Positions 1 to 5,549 are shown, numbered from the stretch's first letter. The stretch is 5,862 nt of DNA from Desulfobacteraceae bacterium (GCA_027025615.1 JALVQM010000101.1:1-5862); one strand, 5' to 3'. Numbers and translations: made by a program. The notes: a model not told the origin generated them from the letters alone.

Positions 1-56
1 GTTTGTAATTATACAAAAAAAGATGAACTTTCAGGCAATTATAGCGTCAATAATTA

Positions 57-893
57 TCAGCCCTCCAGCACGGCACCAACGGTGCCGAAGAAAAAGCGCT
101 CGCCCAGCCTGGCGTGCAGCCGGGAGGCCTTTTCCAGGCCGGTGCAATGGGACACACCGATATGTTCAATATTGTACTCGTCAATAAACTTGAGGGTTTC
201 CTCGAACTGCCGGTCACTGGAAAAACCAAGGTGGGTACCACCGATGACAGCAAAAATACGTTCCTTTCCAAGCTGTTCCATGGCGTAGTTGAGAATGTTG
301 ATCATACCTGCGTGGGCGCAGCCGAGCACTACTACAAGCCCCTTGCCGGTATCGACCAGCAACGACAGGTCATCACGCAGGGGATCCGGCTGAATCCGCT
401 GGCCGTCATCGGTAATCATGGCCATATTGGAGTCTCCCTTTTCAAAGGCACTTTTGCGAGGCACTTCCCCGGTCAGGTAAACCCCGGTTCCCACCTCCAC
501 CAGTTCTGTGCCCAGCTTGAAACGAGCCCCCAGTGATTCAAGGTATCCCCGCCGAAAGGGGATACCTATATCGCGAATTTTGTCATCCTTGGTCCAAATG
601 CGCCGGGCAAACATCTCCTTGTGACCGTAAACATCAACCGGCCCTTTCTGCTTAAGAACCGCCGGCAAACCGCCGGTATGATCGTAATGGCCATGGCTGA
701 TCATTACAGCTTCAATTGACCGCAGGTCCTTTTTGAGGGCCAGGGAGTTTTGCACGATACCGTAGCCCTGACCGGTGTCAAACAGGTAATTACCCTGCCC
801 GGTTTCCACGAAACAGGCAAAACCGTGTTCACCGATTACATCAAAAGGGACCCCAACTGAATTTTCACACAGAATTGTCAATCGCGCCTTCAC
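57..893 (-). CDS. MBL-fold metallo-hydrolase, DHPPS-like subfamily
   Basis: This is a 278-residue soluble metallo-beta-lactamase-fold protein. Seen: the metal-binding signature S-H-G-H-Y-D-H at residues 66-72, a further conserved His in GCAHAG (His194), GGTH (His221) and a C-terminal SHCTG (His249). The stretch LTGEVPR near 140 and the P-D-P-x-x-D-D-L segment near 169-176 are typical of the subfamily related to archaeal dihydropterin ribofuranosyl-aminobenzene phosphate synthase. Members of that group are mostly uncharacterised, and the substrate here cannot be inferred; a binuclear metal hydrolase is the safe reading. The start is GTG at 891-893, chosen because AAGGAG lies 7 bases upstream and the protein then begins at the usual first beta strand. 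There is no signal peptide, so it should be cytoplasmic. It is separated from the ZIP gene by 468 bases and has its own candidate promoter, so it is probably transcribed alone. Length is normal for the family and it appears intact. Confidence 0.93.
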   Translation of the reverse strand: MKARLTILCENSVGVPFDVIGEHGFACFVETGQGNYLFDTGQGYGIVQNSLALKKDLRSIEAVMISHGHYDHTGGLPAVLKQKGPVDVYGHKEMFARRIWTKDDKIRDIGIPFRRGYLESLGARFKLGTELVEVGTGVYLTGEVPRKSAFEKGDSNMAMITDDGQRIQPDPLRDDLSLLVDTGKGLVVVLGCAHAGMINILNYAMEQLGKERIFAVIGGTHLGFSSDRQFEETLKFIDEYNIEHIGVSHCTGLEKASRLHARLGERFFFGTVGAVLEG

Positions 894-900
894 TTTTCTT

Positions 901-906
901 CTCCTT
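901..906 (-). promoter_or_regulatory. Ribosome binding site fixing the GTG start of the MBL gene
   Basis: The minus strand reads AAGGAG here, 7 bases before GTG at 893-891. No ATG with a comparable site lies nearby, so this decides the GTG start. Confidence 0.75.
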
Positions 907-940
907 ATTGGATTATGTAAAGCCTGCTAAACAAGTATAT

Positions 941-969
941 AGCATATGCGCCACGGCTTGGAGAATCAA
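941..969 (-). promoter_or_regulatory. Candidate sigma70-type promoter of the MBL gene
   Basis: On the minus strand TTGATT (969-964) is followed after 17 bases by TATGCT (946-941), about 50 bases upstream of the GTG start. A second possible -10, TATACT, overlaps slightly downstream without a well-spaced -35. The prediction is by consensus match only. Confidence 0.4.
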
Positions 970-1074
970 GGTCAACCTCGGCCTTGCCTGGGTTGTAAGG
1001 ATTTTCGTACAGATGTTGCCCATCTATATGGACAACCAGGGCGGTCCCGGACCACATCAGCCCAATTCAGCCCG

Positions 1075-1175
1075 GATTTTGCAGCCGGCTGGTTTGCCGA
1101 AGATGCGAGGCGGAGGGCAGGCAGCCGTACTGTGGTACTTCAACTGCCCGCCAACAAAGCAGATGCGGTAAAATC
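1075..1175. repeat. Imperfect palindrome of about 101 bp, REP/MITE-like
   Basis: The element is bounded by GATTTT (1075-1080) and AAAATC (1170-1175). The arms include GGGCAG (1115-1120) facing CTGCCC (1144-1149), with GGCGG facing GCC next to them across a bulge. Near the middle is GTAC-TGTG-GTAC (1127-1138). The arms are unequal, and the motif GATGCG occurs in the same orientation in both halves (near 1102 and 1163). As RNA or single-stranded DNA it would fold into a long bulged hairpin. The shape, with palindromic ends in a gene-free spot, resembles non-autonomous dispersed repeats of anaerobic proteobacterial genomes. That class assignment is inference; other copies in the genome would be needed to prove it. 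Confidence 0.5.
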
Positions 1176-1178
1176 GCG

Positions 1179-1192
1179 AGCCCCTTGGGGCT
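1179..1192. repeat. Short GC-rich palindrome
   Basis: AGCCCC and GGGGCT are perfect complements separated by TT. A hairpin would open to about 5 pairs around a 4-base loop. Neither strand has a following T-tract, so it is not a typical terminator. It sits between the 101-bp palindrome and the 12-bp inverted repeat. Confidence 0.45.
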
Positions 1193-1312
1193 TCAAATGC
1201 CTGAGGATTAATCACCGATTGAACTTTTCCTTTCGGGTAAAGGCACGGGCGGAAACAAATACATGCTTACTATGCAAAAATTCAATGAAATTACTTTGGT
1301 AGGCATTTGAAG
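1191..1312. repeat. 12-bp perfect inverted repeat enclosing 98 bases
   Basis: CTTCAAATGCCT (1191-1202) is the exact reverse complement of AGGCATTTGAAG (1301-1312). Inside is a small stem, CCTTT-CGGGT-AAAGG (1229-1243). It could be the terminal repeats of a very small non-autonomous element, or the closing helix of a structured RNA of about 122 nt. I see no clear target-site duplication outside the arms, and the interior matches no riboswitch class that I can recognise. Confidence 0.5.
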
Positions 1313-1318
1313 TGTATA

Positions 1319-1346
1319 ATCCGGGTTCAGATTTATGTTCCCGGAT
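1319..1346 (-). repeat. Stem-loop just downstream of the ZIP gene
   Basis: ATCCGGG (1319-1325) pairs perfectly with CCCGGAT (1340-1346) around a 14-base loop, and three more pairs (1313-1315 with 1347-1349) are possible across a bulge. On the minus strand it begins 16 bases past the ZIP stop codon. It may mark the end of the transcript, but no T-run follows, so it is not a classical intrinsic terminator. Confidence 0.4.
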
Positions 1347-1361
1347 ACAGCGAAAAATTGG

Positions 1362-2126
1362 TCAGCCCAGCAGATTATCCAGGGCCATCATGATCACAAA
1401 ACCGAGCATGACCCCAAAGGTAGCCGAGCGGGATTTCCCCTTGGAATGAGTCTCAGGAATGATTTCATCACTTATGACAAAAAGCATGGCACCGGCGGCA
1501 AATGCCAATCCCAGGGGAAGCAGGGGCCTGAACATGGTAACCGCTCCAACACCGAGCAAGCCCCCCAGGGGTTCAACCAGGCCGGTTAAAGTGGCGATAG
1601 TTACCGCCTTTGCCCTTGAATAGCCAAGGCCCAGCAGTGGCAGGGCCACGGCCAGGCCTTCGGGCATATTCTGGATACCGATCCCAATGGCCAGGCTGGT
1701 CGCCGCCGCCGGGTCTCCGGTACCGAAACCAACCCCCACCGCCAGGCCTTCGGGGAAATTATGAATGGTAATGGCGATTACAAAAAGCCAAATCTTTTTC
1801 AACTTACTGGCAGGTCCCTCATGTCCTGACAAAAAATGTTCGTGGGGAAGCCAGTTGTCGATCCGGTCCAGAAATACCGCCCCCAGCAACATTCCAGCTA
1901 TTACTATCCAGACACCTGCCCCGGGCCAGAGCAGATTCCCATGTTCAATCCCAGGCACAATCAAAGAAAAGGAAGTGGCTGCCAGCATTACCCCGGCAGC
2001 CCCTCCAAGCATGATATTTACCAGGCGATCGGAAATATCCTTGAAAATCAGGGCCGGCAATGCCCCGGCACCGGTGGCCAGCCCTGCAAGCGTGCTGGCA
2101 ATAATCCCGTGAATGATTGGATGCAT
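1362..2126 (-). CDS. ZIP family metal transporter (GufA/ZupT-like)
   Basis: This is a 254-residue inner-membrane protein with about eight hydrophobic segments (roughly 5-28, 37-59, 69-86, 112-134, 141-164, 171-196, 201-221 and 235-253). The ZIP hallmark metal-site motifs are intact: H-N-F-P-E-G at 122-127 in TM4 and Q-N-M-P-E-G at 152-157 in TM5. Supporting acidic residues are E185 in LVEPLGG and the E221/E225/H227 cluster. A His-rich loop (HEHFLSGHEG, 95-104) between TM3 and TM4 could bind metal on the way in. ZIP proteins move divalent cations (zinc, often also iron or manganese) into the cytoplasm; the specificity here cannot be told. ATG at 2124-2126 is preceded by AGGAG with 6-base spacing. 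It starts 65 bases after the ferredoxin gene on the same strand and could be the last gene of the hcp transcript. Complete and of normal length. Confidence 0.93.
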   Translation of the reverse strand: MHPIIHGIIASTLAGLATGAGALPALIFKDISDRLVNIMLGGAAGVMLAATSFSLIVPGIEHGNLLWPGAGVWIVIAGMLLGAVFLDRIDNWLPHEHFLSGHEGPASKLKKIWLFVIAITIHNFPEGLAVGVGFGTGDPAAATSLAIGIGIQNMPEGLAVALPLLGLGYSRAKAVTIATLTGLVEPLGGLLGVGAVTMFRPLLPLGLAFAAGAMLFVISDEIIPETHSKGKSRSATFGVMLGFVIMMALDNLLG

Positions 2127-2191
2127 CCAGGACTCCTGAAACCATGACCATTATTCCCAGCCAAAACGGCCCCATGGGATCTCAGGACCCT

Positions 2192-2947
2192 TTAGGCGCT
2201 CTGGACAAGTCTGTCCTGATTGATGATCTTGCCACGGGTGCTGATAACCAGCTTCTCCAAAGGCGGATTGACTCCTGCTTTTTCCATGCCCTTTTTCACG
2301 ATCATGGGAAGCCCGCTGCAACAGGGAACTTCCATCACCACCACAGTCACTTTCCGGATTCCGGCGGTAGCAAAAATCTGGGCAAATTTTTCCACGTATT
2401 CGGCGACATCATCGAATTTGGGACATCCCATCATCACAGCCTTGCCCTTGAGAAAATCACGGTGCAGGGTCGGGAAAGCAACCGGCACACAATCGGCCAC
2501 TACCAACAGGTCAGCCTCTTTGAGGAAAGGAGCCGTTGGCGGCACCAGCTTGATCTGTACCGGCCAATGCTCAAGGGCCGAGTGCTGGTCGACGAATTCA
2601 GTCGGCCGGTTGGCCGCCTGGCAAGAGCCCTGGGGAGCAAACTCCTGGATCACGGTCGAGGGACATCCGCATGCCAGGGTCTCTTTTTCCTCCGGCACTT
2701 TACTGCTTGACAGGTGCTTTTCCACCGCCTCTTCGTCGAATTCCTCGGCTTCGCGTTCAATTATCTCCAAAGCTCCCTGGGGACATTCGCCGATACAGGC
2801 CCCCAGGCCATCACACAAATTGTCAGAAATGACCTTGGCCTTTCCATCGATAATGGCCAAGGCACCTTCGGCGCAACTGATTACACATTGTCCGCAGCCG
2901 TCACATTTTTCTTCATCTATTTGTATAATTTTCCTTTTTACTTTCAT
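2192..2947 (-). CDS. Dicluster ferredoxin-type protein with cysteine-containing C-terminal domain
   Basis: This is a 251-residue cytoplasmic iron-sulfur protein. The N-terminal third is a bacterial-type 2x[4Fe-4S] ferredoxin domain. Cluster motif 1 is complete: C15-x2-C18-x2-C21-x3-C25. Motif 2 is C45-x2-L48-x2-C51-x3-C55-P, with Leu where the second Cys is expected. After an acidic linker (about 65-90) come CGC (93-95), C109, C153, GCPKFDD (C175) and PCCSG (C209-C210), which suggests another redox or metal site. It lies two genes downstream of hcp on the same strand. A role passing electrons to Hcp is inferred from context; no Hcr-type flavin reductase is present in the window. The open frame extends two codons further to a GTG at 2951-2953. 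I prefer ATG 2947 because GAGG lies 5 bases upstream of it and overlaps that GTG. The gap to the zinc-ribbon gene upstream is 56 bases. Confidence 0.88.
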   Translation of the reverse strand: MKVKRKIIQIDEEKCDGCGQCVISCAEGALAIIDGKAKVISDNLCDGLGACIGECPQGALEIIEREAEEFDEEAVEKHLSSSKVPEEKETLACGCPSTVIQEFAPQGSCQAANRPTEFVDQHSALEHWPVQIKLVPPTAPFLKEADLLVVADCVPVAFPTLHRDFLKGKAVMMGCPKFDDVAEYVEKFAQIFATAGIRKVTVVVMEVPCCSGLPMIVKKGMEKAGVNPPLEKLVISTRGKIINQDRLVQSA

Positions 2948-2952
2948 TTCCA

Positions 2953-2956
2953 CCTC
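2953..2956 (-). promoter_or_regulatory. Ribosome binding site deciding the ferredoxin start
   Basis: The minus strand reads GAGG-TGGAA-ATG, a 5-base spacing to ATG 2947. The in-frame upstream GTG (2953-2951) overlaps this site and has no good site of its own, so the ATG is favoured. Confidence 0.65.
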
Positions 2957-2964
2957 ACTCGGCC

Positions 2965-2986
2965 TTTACCGGCAGATCTCGGTAAA
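2965..2986 (-). repeat. Stem-loop between the zinc-ribbon and ferredoxin genes
   Basis: TTTACCG (2965-2971) and CGGTAAA (2980-2986) are perfect complements around an 8-base loop. In the minus-strand mRNA this hairpin sits just upstream of the ferredoxin ribosome binding site. It could affect translation or mRNA processing. There is no T-tract, so it should not terminate. Confidence 0.4.
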
Positions 2987-3003
2987 ATTTATTTACAGCG
3001 GCT

Positions 3004-3681
3004 TTAATTCAACAACAGGCCACGAGCCTGCTGACGGGCCGCACTGGATTCCAATTTTTTGTTGATCATGTTTTCAAGCTCAGCCTGTTCAATCTGCCCA
3101 CTTTTAAGCAAATCTTCCCATTGAACAATAAGATCAGCCTCCTGGACAGCCCGGATTTCCGGCCCCGGTTCCTCGATTTTATCCTGCAAAGCGTCAAGAA
3201 TCCGGCAGACCTGGTCTACCATTGGTTGCGGGGCTTCCAGTTTTTCCAGGATCTGACGAGCGCCCCCTTTGGTTGCCGGGTCAATCTCCAGCAAATAAGC
3301 GGCCATTAAAACAAGGGCCATGTTGGCCTGGAGGTCGGTACCGATCTTTTCCGCGTAACGGGCACGGCGCACTGCCCTGCCAATGGCTTTAAAATCGGTT
3401 TTCAGGGCCCGCTTGACCTCGATAGCCACCCTGTCCTTGAACAGGTCTTCTTTCTGGGCCAGAAGTTCCGGGGGCAGGTTGCCCAGGCACTGGGAAGCGA
3501 ACTTACAGTAAGCTGCACAACCAAAATCAAGCTGGGGATTGACAAAACGATGCCCGCAATGATTGCACTTGCGCATGGTATCGTCTTTGAAAAACTCAAC
3601 CTGCCTGCCGCACTGCGGACAGGGAACCTCGAAAATGGCTCCCGGTTTCCAGTACTGGGTATCTTGTCCCGGACATTTCAT
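3004..3681 (-). CDS. Zinc-ribbon protein with degenerate HD-like helical domain
   Basis: This is a 225-residue cytoplasmic protein. The N-terminus has a clear zinc ribbon, C21-x2-C24 ... C39-x2-C42. A second set of cysteines follows at C55, C59 and C65 (G-C-A-A-Y-C-K-F-A-S-Q-C), with C3 upstream. Residues about 86-166 resemble HD-domain phosphohydrolases in helix pattern: R-A-R-Y-A-E-K-I near 106-113, A-A-Y-L-L-E-I-D at 127-134, then a Q-I-L-E-K-L ... V-C-R-I-L segment. The metal-binding His and the His-Asp pair that define the HD family are absent (Leu-Glu at 131-132), so phosphohydrolase activity is doubtful. The charged C-terminal tail (about 185-220) is predicted helical. ATG 3681 has AGGAG 7 bases upstream. 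It follows hcp by 115 bases. Position between hcp and a ferredoxin suggests an accessory, assembly or sensing role; no function is assigned. Annotation pipelines may label such proteins phosphohydrolase. Confidence 0.85.
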   Translation of the reverse strand: MKCPGQDTQYWKPGAIFEVPCPQCGRQVEFFKDDTMRKCNHCGHRFVNPQLDFGCAAYCKFASQCLGNLPPELLAQKEDLFKDRVAIEVKRALKTDFKAIGRAVRRARYAEKIGTDLQANMALVLMAAYLLEIDPATKGGARQILEKLEAPQPMVDQVCRILDALQDKIEEPGPEIRAVQEADLIVQWEDLLKSGQIEQAELENMINKKLESSAARQQARGLLLN

Positions 3682-3763
3682 GATCCTTCTCCTGTTTTAA
3701 CCGGTAAAGGCCCTCCGGTCTCCACCTGGGTACTTCTGAAACAATAAATATGGTTAAAGTTCG

Positions 3764-3787
3764 GGCCGGGGCATAATTGCCCCGGCC
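3764..3787 (-). repeat. Strong intercistronic hairpin downstream of hcp
   Basis: A perfect 10-bp GC-rich stem, GGCCGGGGCA (3764-3773) with TGCCCCGGCC (3778-3787), closes a 4-base loop. On the minus strand it starts 10 bases past the hcp stop codon and is followed by CGAACTTTAACC, which is a poor T-tract. It could act as a partial terminator or a 3' stabilising stem, making hcp mRNA more abundant than the downstream genes. Full termination is not supported by the sequence. Confidence 0.6.
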
Positions 3788-3796
3788 GGTTAAAAA

Positions 3797-5425
3797 TCAT
3801 CCCAAAATGGCCTTGAGGTCTTCTTCGGGGGTCTTGATGGGCATGATGTTGAAGTTCTCCACTAATACTTTGAGTACGTTGGGACTTACAAAAGCCGGCA
3901 GGCTCGGTCCCAAACGAATGTCCTTGATGCCCAGATGCAGCAGGCTGAGCAAAATGGCAACCGCCTTTTGTTCATACCAGGACAGAATCATCGAAAGGGG
4001 TAAATCGTTAACCCCACAGTTAAATGCCTCGGCCAGGGCTGTAGCGATCTTGACCGCCGAGTAGGCATCGTTGCACTGGCCGACATCCAACAAGCGCGGA
4101 ATTCCACCGATATCACCCAGTTCCTTGTCGAAAAAGCGGAATTTGCCACAGGCCAGGGTCAAGATGATGCAGTCTGAAGGCACCTGTTCGACAAATTTTG
4201 TATAGTAGTCACGACCCGGTTTTGCGCCATCGCAGCCACCTACCAGGAAAAAGTGCCTGATGGCCTTGTCCTTGACAGCCTGGATCACCTTGTCAGCCAC
4301 GCCCAGCACCGCATTGCGGGCAAAGCCCACCATGACCTGTTTGCCGGGCACATCCTCGGTAAAACCTTCCATGGACAGGGCCTTTTCAATAAGAGGTGTA
4401 AAATCCTTGTCGGCAATATGGGCAACTCCGGGCCAGCCCACCAGGCCTGTGGTGAAAATACGGTCCTTGTAACTATCACGGGGTTTCTGAATACAATTGG
4501 TAGTCATCAGGATGGCACCGGGGAACTTGTCGAATTCCTTGGCCTGGTTCTGCCAGGCAGTCCCGTAGTGGCCATAAAAATGCTCGTATTTTTTCAATTC
4601 CGGATAACCATGGCAGGGAAGCATCTCACCGTGGGTATAAACATAAATCCCCTTGCCCTCTGTCTGTTTCAAAACAAGTTCCAGGTCTCGCAAGTCATGT
4701 CCTGAGACCAGGATCGCCTTGCCTTTTTTAGCTCCCAGGGGAACTGCTGTCGGCACTGGGTGGCCATAAGTACCGGTATTGCCGGCATCCAAAAGTTCCA
4801 TGGCCCTTATGTTTGTTTCTCCAACCTTCAGGGCCAAGCCCACCAGGTCCTCGACGGTTTTGCTGTCATCCAGGGTTGCAGCCATGGCTTCATAGACAAA
4901 CTGGTATACTGCATCATCAGATTGCCCCAGGATCAGGGCATGATCGGCATAAGCACAAACACCTTTAAGACCGTAAACGATAAGCTCACGTAAACTGCGG
5001 ATATCCTCGTTAAGATTGGGGTCGGCCATAACACCAACTTTTTCTCCCTGGGAGACCATCTCTTCCATGGTGGCTGCAGGAGTGAATACCGCCGGGCCAT
5101 CACTGAAGTCAACATTTCCACCGGCGGCCTTTACCTTCTCCTTCAGCTGGTCCCGCAAAGCAACGCATTGACCTATGAGTTCAACAAATCGCTGGGGATC
5201 GAAATCCACATTGGTCAGAGTTGAAAAAGTGGCCTCACAGGTAAATTTATCTATTTCCCTGTCTTTGACTCCGACTTTGGCACCTTCCAGGGCCACCAGA
5301 GAAAGGCCCTTGATAGCGTAAACCAGAAGGTCCTGTAAAGCCGCCACTTCAGGCTGTTTACCACATACACCTACCTTGGTACATCCACTTCCCTTGGCCG
5401 TTTGTTCGCATTGAAAACAAAACAT
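3797..5425 (-). CDS. hcp: Hybrid cluster protein (hydroxylamine reductase), class I
   Basis: This is a 542-residue cytoplasmic iron-sulfur protein of normal length. The N-terminal cubane motif is C3-x2-C6-x8-C15-x5-C21, the class I pattern of strict anaerobes rather than the longer spacing of enterobacterial proteins. All expected ligands of the hybrid Fe-S-O cluster are visible: H243 (SGHD), E267 (HGEM), C311 (TTNC), C398 in GGCDG (the persulfide cysteine in characterised homologues), C426 (LACGK), C451 (GQCND) and E485 (WYEQKA). The family was first described as hydroxylamine reductase (hydroxylamine to ammonia) and is now mainly regarded as an NO reductase giving N2O, and in some bacteria a protein S-nitrosylase. 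It belongs to the nitrosative stress response. The ATG at 5423-5425 has a strong ribosome binding site. No hcr gene is adjacent; a ferredoxin-type gene lies two genes downstream. The divergent Crp/Fnr gene is its likely regulator. Confidence 0.97.
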   Translation of the reverse strand: MFCFQCEQTAKGSGCTKVGVCGKQPEVAALQDLLVYAIKGLSLVALEGAKVGVKDREIDKFTCEATFSTLTNVDFDPQRFVELIGQCVALRDQLKEKVKAAGGNVDFSDGPAVFTPAATMEEMVSQGEKVGVMADPNLNEDIRSLRELIVYGLKGVCAYADHALILGQSDDAVYQFVYEAMAATLDDSKTVEDLVGLALKVGETNIRAMELLDAGNTGTYGHPVPTAVPLGAKKGKAILVSGHDLRDLELVLKQTEGKGIYVYTHGEMLPCHGYPELKKYEHFYGHYGTAWQNQAKEFDKFPGAILMTTNCIQKPRDSYKDRIFTTGLVGWPGVAHIADKDFTPLIEKALSMEGFTEDVPGKQVMVGFARNAVLGVADKVIQAVKDKAIRHFFLVGGCDGAKPGRDYYTKFVEQVPSDCIILTLACGKFRFFDKELGDIGGIPRLLDVGQCNDAYSAVKIATALAEAFNCGVNDLPLSMILSWYEQKAVAILLSLLHLGIKDIRLGPSLPAFVSPNVLKVLVENFNIMPIKTPEEDLKAILG

Positions 5426-5432
5426 GTTTTTT

Positions 5433-5440
5433 CCCTCCTC
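5433..5440 (-). promoter_or_regulatory. Strong ribosome binding site of hcp
   Basis: The minus strand reads GAGGAGGG, 7 bases before the hcp ATG. This is an unusually full Shine-Dalgarno match and predicts high translation once hcp is transcribed. Confidence 0.85.
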
Positions 5441-5507
5441 ATTTTTTTATGATGTTTACATGGTTAAGTTAAAAGCTAAACGCTCTTATTTGCCCTATGA
5501 TGGTTTG

Positions 5508-5513
5508 TTAATA
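5508..5513 (-). promoter_or_regulatory. Candidate activator-dependent -10 of hcp
   Basis: TATTAA on the minus strand (5513-5508) matches four of six consensus positions. It lies exactly 22 bases downstream of the FNR-like box, which puts the predicted start near 5501, the box centre at about -41.5, and a leader of about 76 bases. I find no good -35 hexamer at the right spacing, which suits a class II activated promoter. Confidence 0.45.
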
Positions 5514-5535
5514 TCAATCGCCCACCATGTTTGGA

Positions 5536-5549
5536 TTGACTTAAATCAA
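5536..5549. promoter_or_regulatory. FNR/HcpR-like operator in the divergent promoter region
   Basis: TTGAC-TTAA-ATCAA matches nine of ten positions of the FNR-type palindrome TTGAT-N4-ATCAA. Its left half is the TTGAC form that, to my recollection, is also found in HcpR sites of sulfate reducers. It lies between hcp and a Crp/Fnr-family gene. It is well placed to serve both: about -41.5 for the proposed hcp start and about -60.5 for the predicted regulator start. Binding is inferred, not shown. Confidence 0.7.

Larger units (their letters stand above)
894..1361. other. Non-coding gap between the ZIP and MBL genes, rich in inverted repeats
   Basis: No convincing gene lies here. The longest open frames on the plus strand lack ribosome binding sites, have no recognisable domain, and one overlaps the start of the MBL gene. 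Reading from the MBL side, the stretch holds: the MBL promoter and ribosome binding site; an unremarkable segment to about 1074; an imperfect palindrome of about 101 bp (1075-1175); a tight GC-rich palindrome, AGCCCC-TT-GGGGCT (1179-1192); a 12-bp inverted repeat pair (1191-1202 and 1301-1312); and a stem-loop just past the ZIP stop codon. It may be a landing zone for small dispersed repeats. Confidence 0.7.

Noticed and set aside
946..1302. 118-codon plus-strand open frame in the ZIP-MBL gap
   Set aside because: There is no ribosome binding site, it runs through the inverted repeats, and the translation has no recognisable domain. The open frame at 875-1171 fails for the same reasons and overlaps the MBL start.
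1191..1312. A known riboswitch class in the ZIP-MBL gap
   Set aside because: Fragments loosely resembled c-di-GMP riboswitch segments, but the conserved core bases are not there and the unit lies about 300 bases from the MBL start.
1315..1320. Perfect TATAAT on the plus strand
   Set aside because: No acceptable -35 lies 16-18 bases upstream, and the only thing downstream on that strand is the 3' end of the oppositely oriented ZIP gene.
2220..3065. 281-codon open frame on the plus strand, and another at 2117-2710
   Set aside because: Both lie opposite the ferredoxin gene, which has clear cluster motifs and a ribosome binding site. The plus-strand translations show no domain.
3764..3787. Classical Rho-independent terminator after hcp
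   Set aside because: The stem is strong, but neither strand has a proper T-tract right after it, so it is reported only as an intercistronic hairpin.
4253..4705. 150-codon plus-strand open frame opposite hcp
   Set aside because: It is antisense to a fully conserved portion of hcp carrying cluster ligands; the translation has no domain features.
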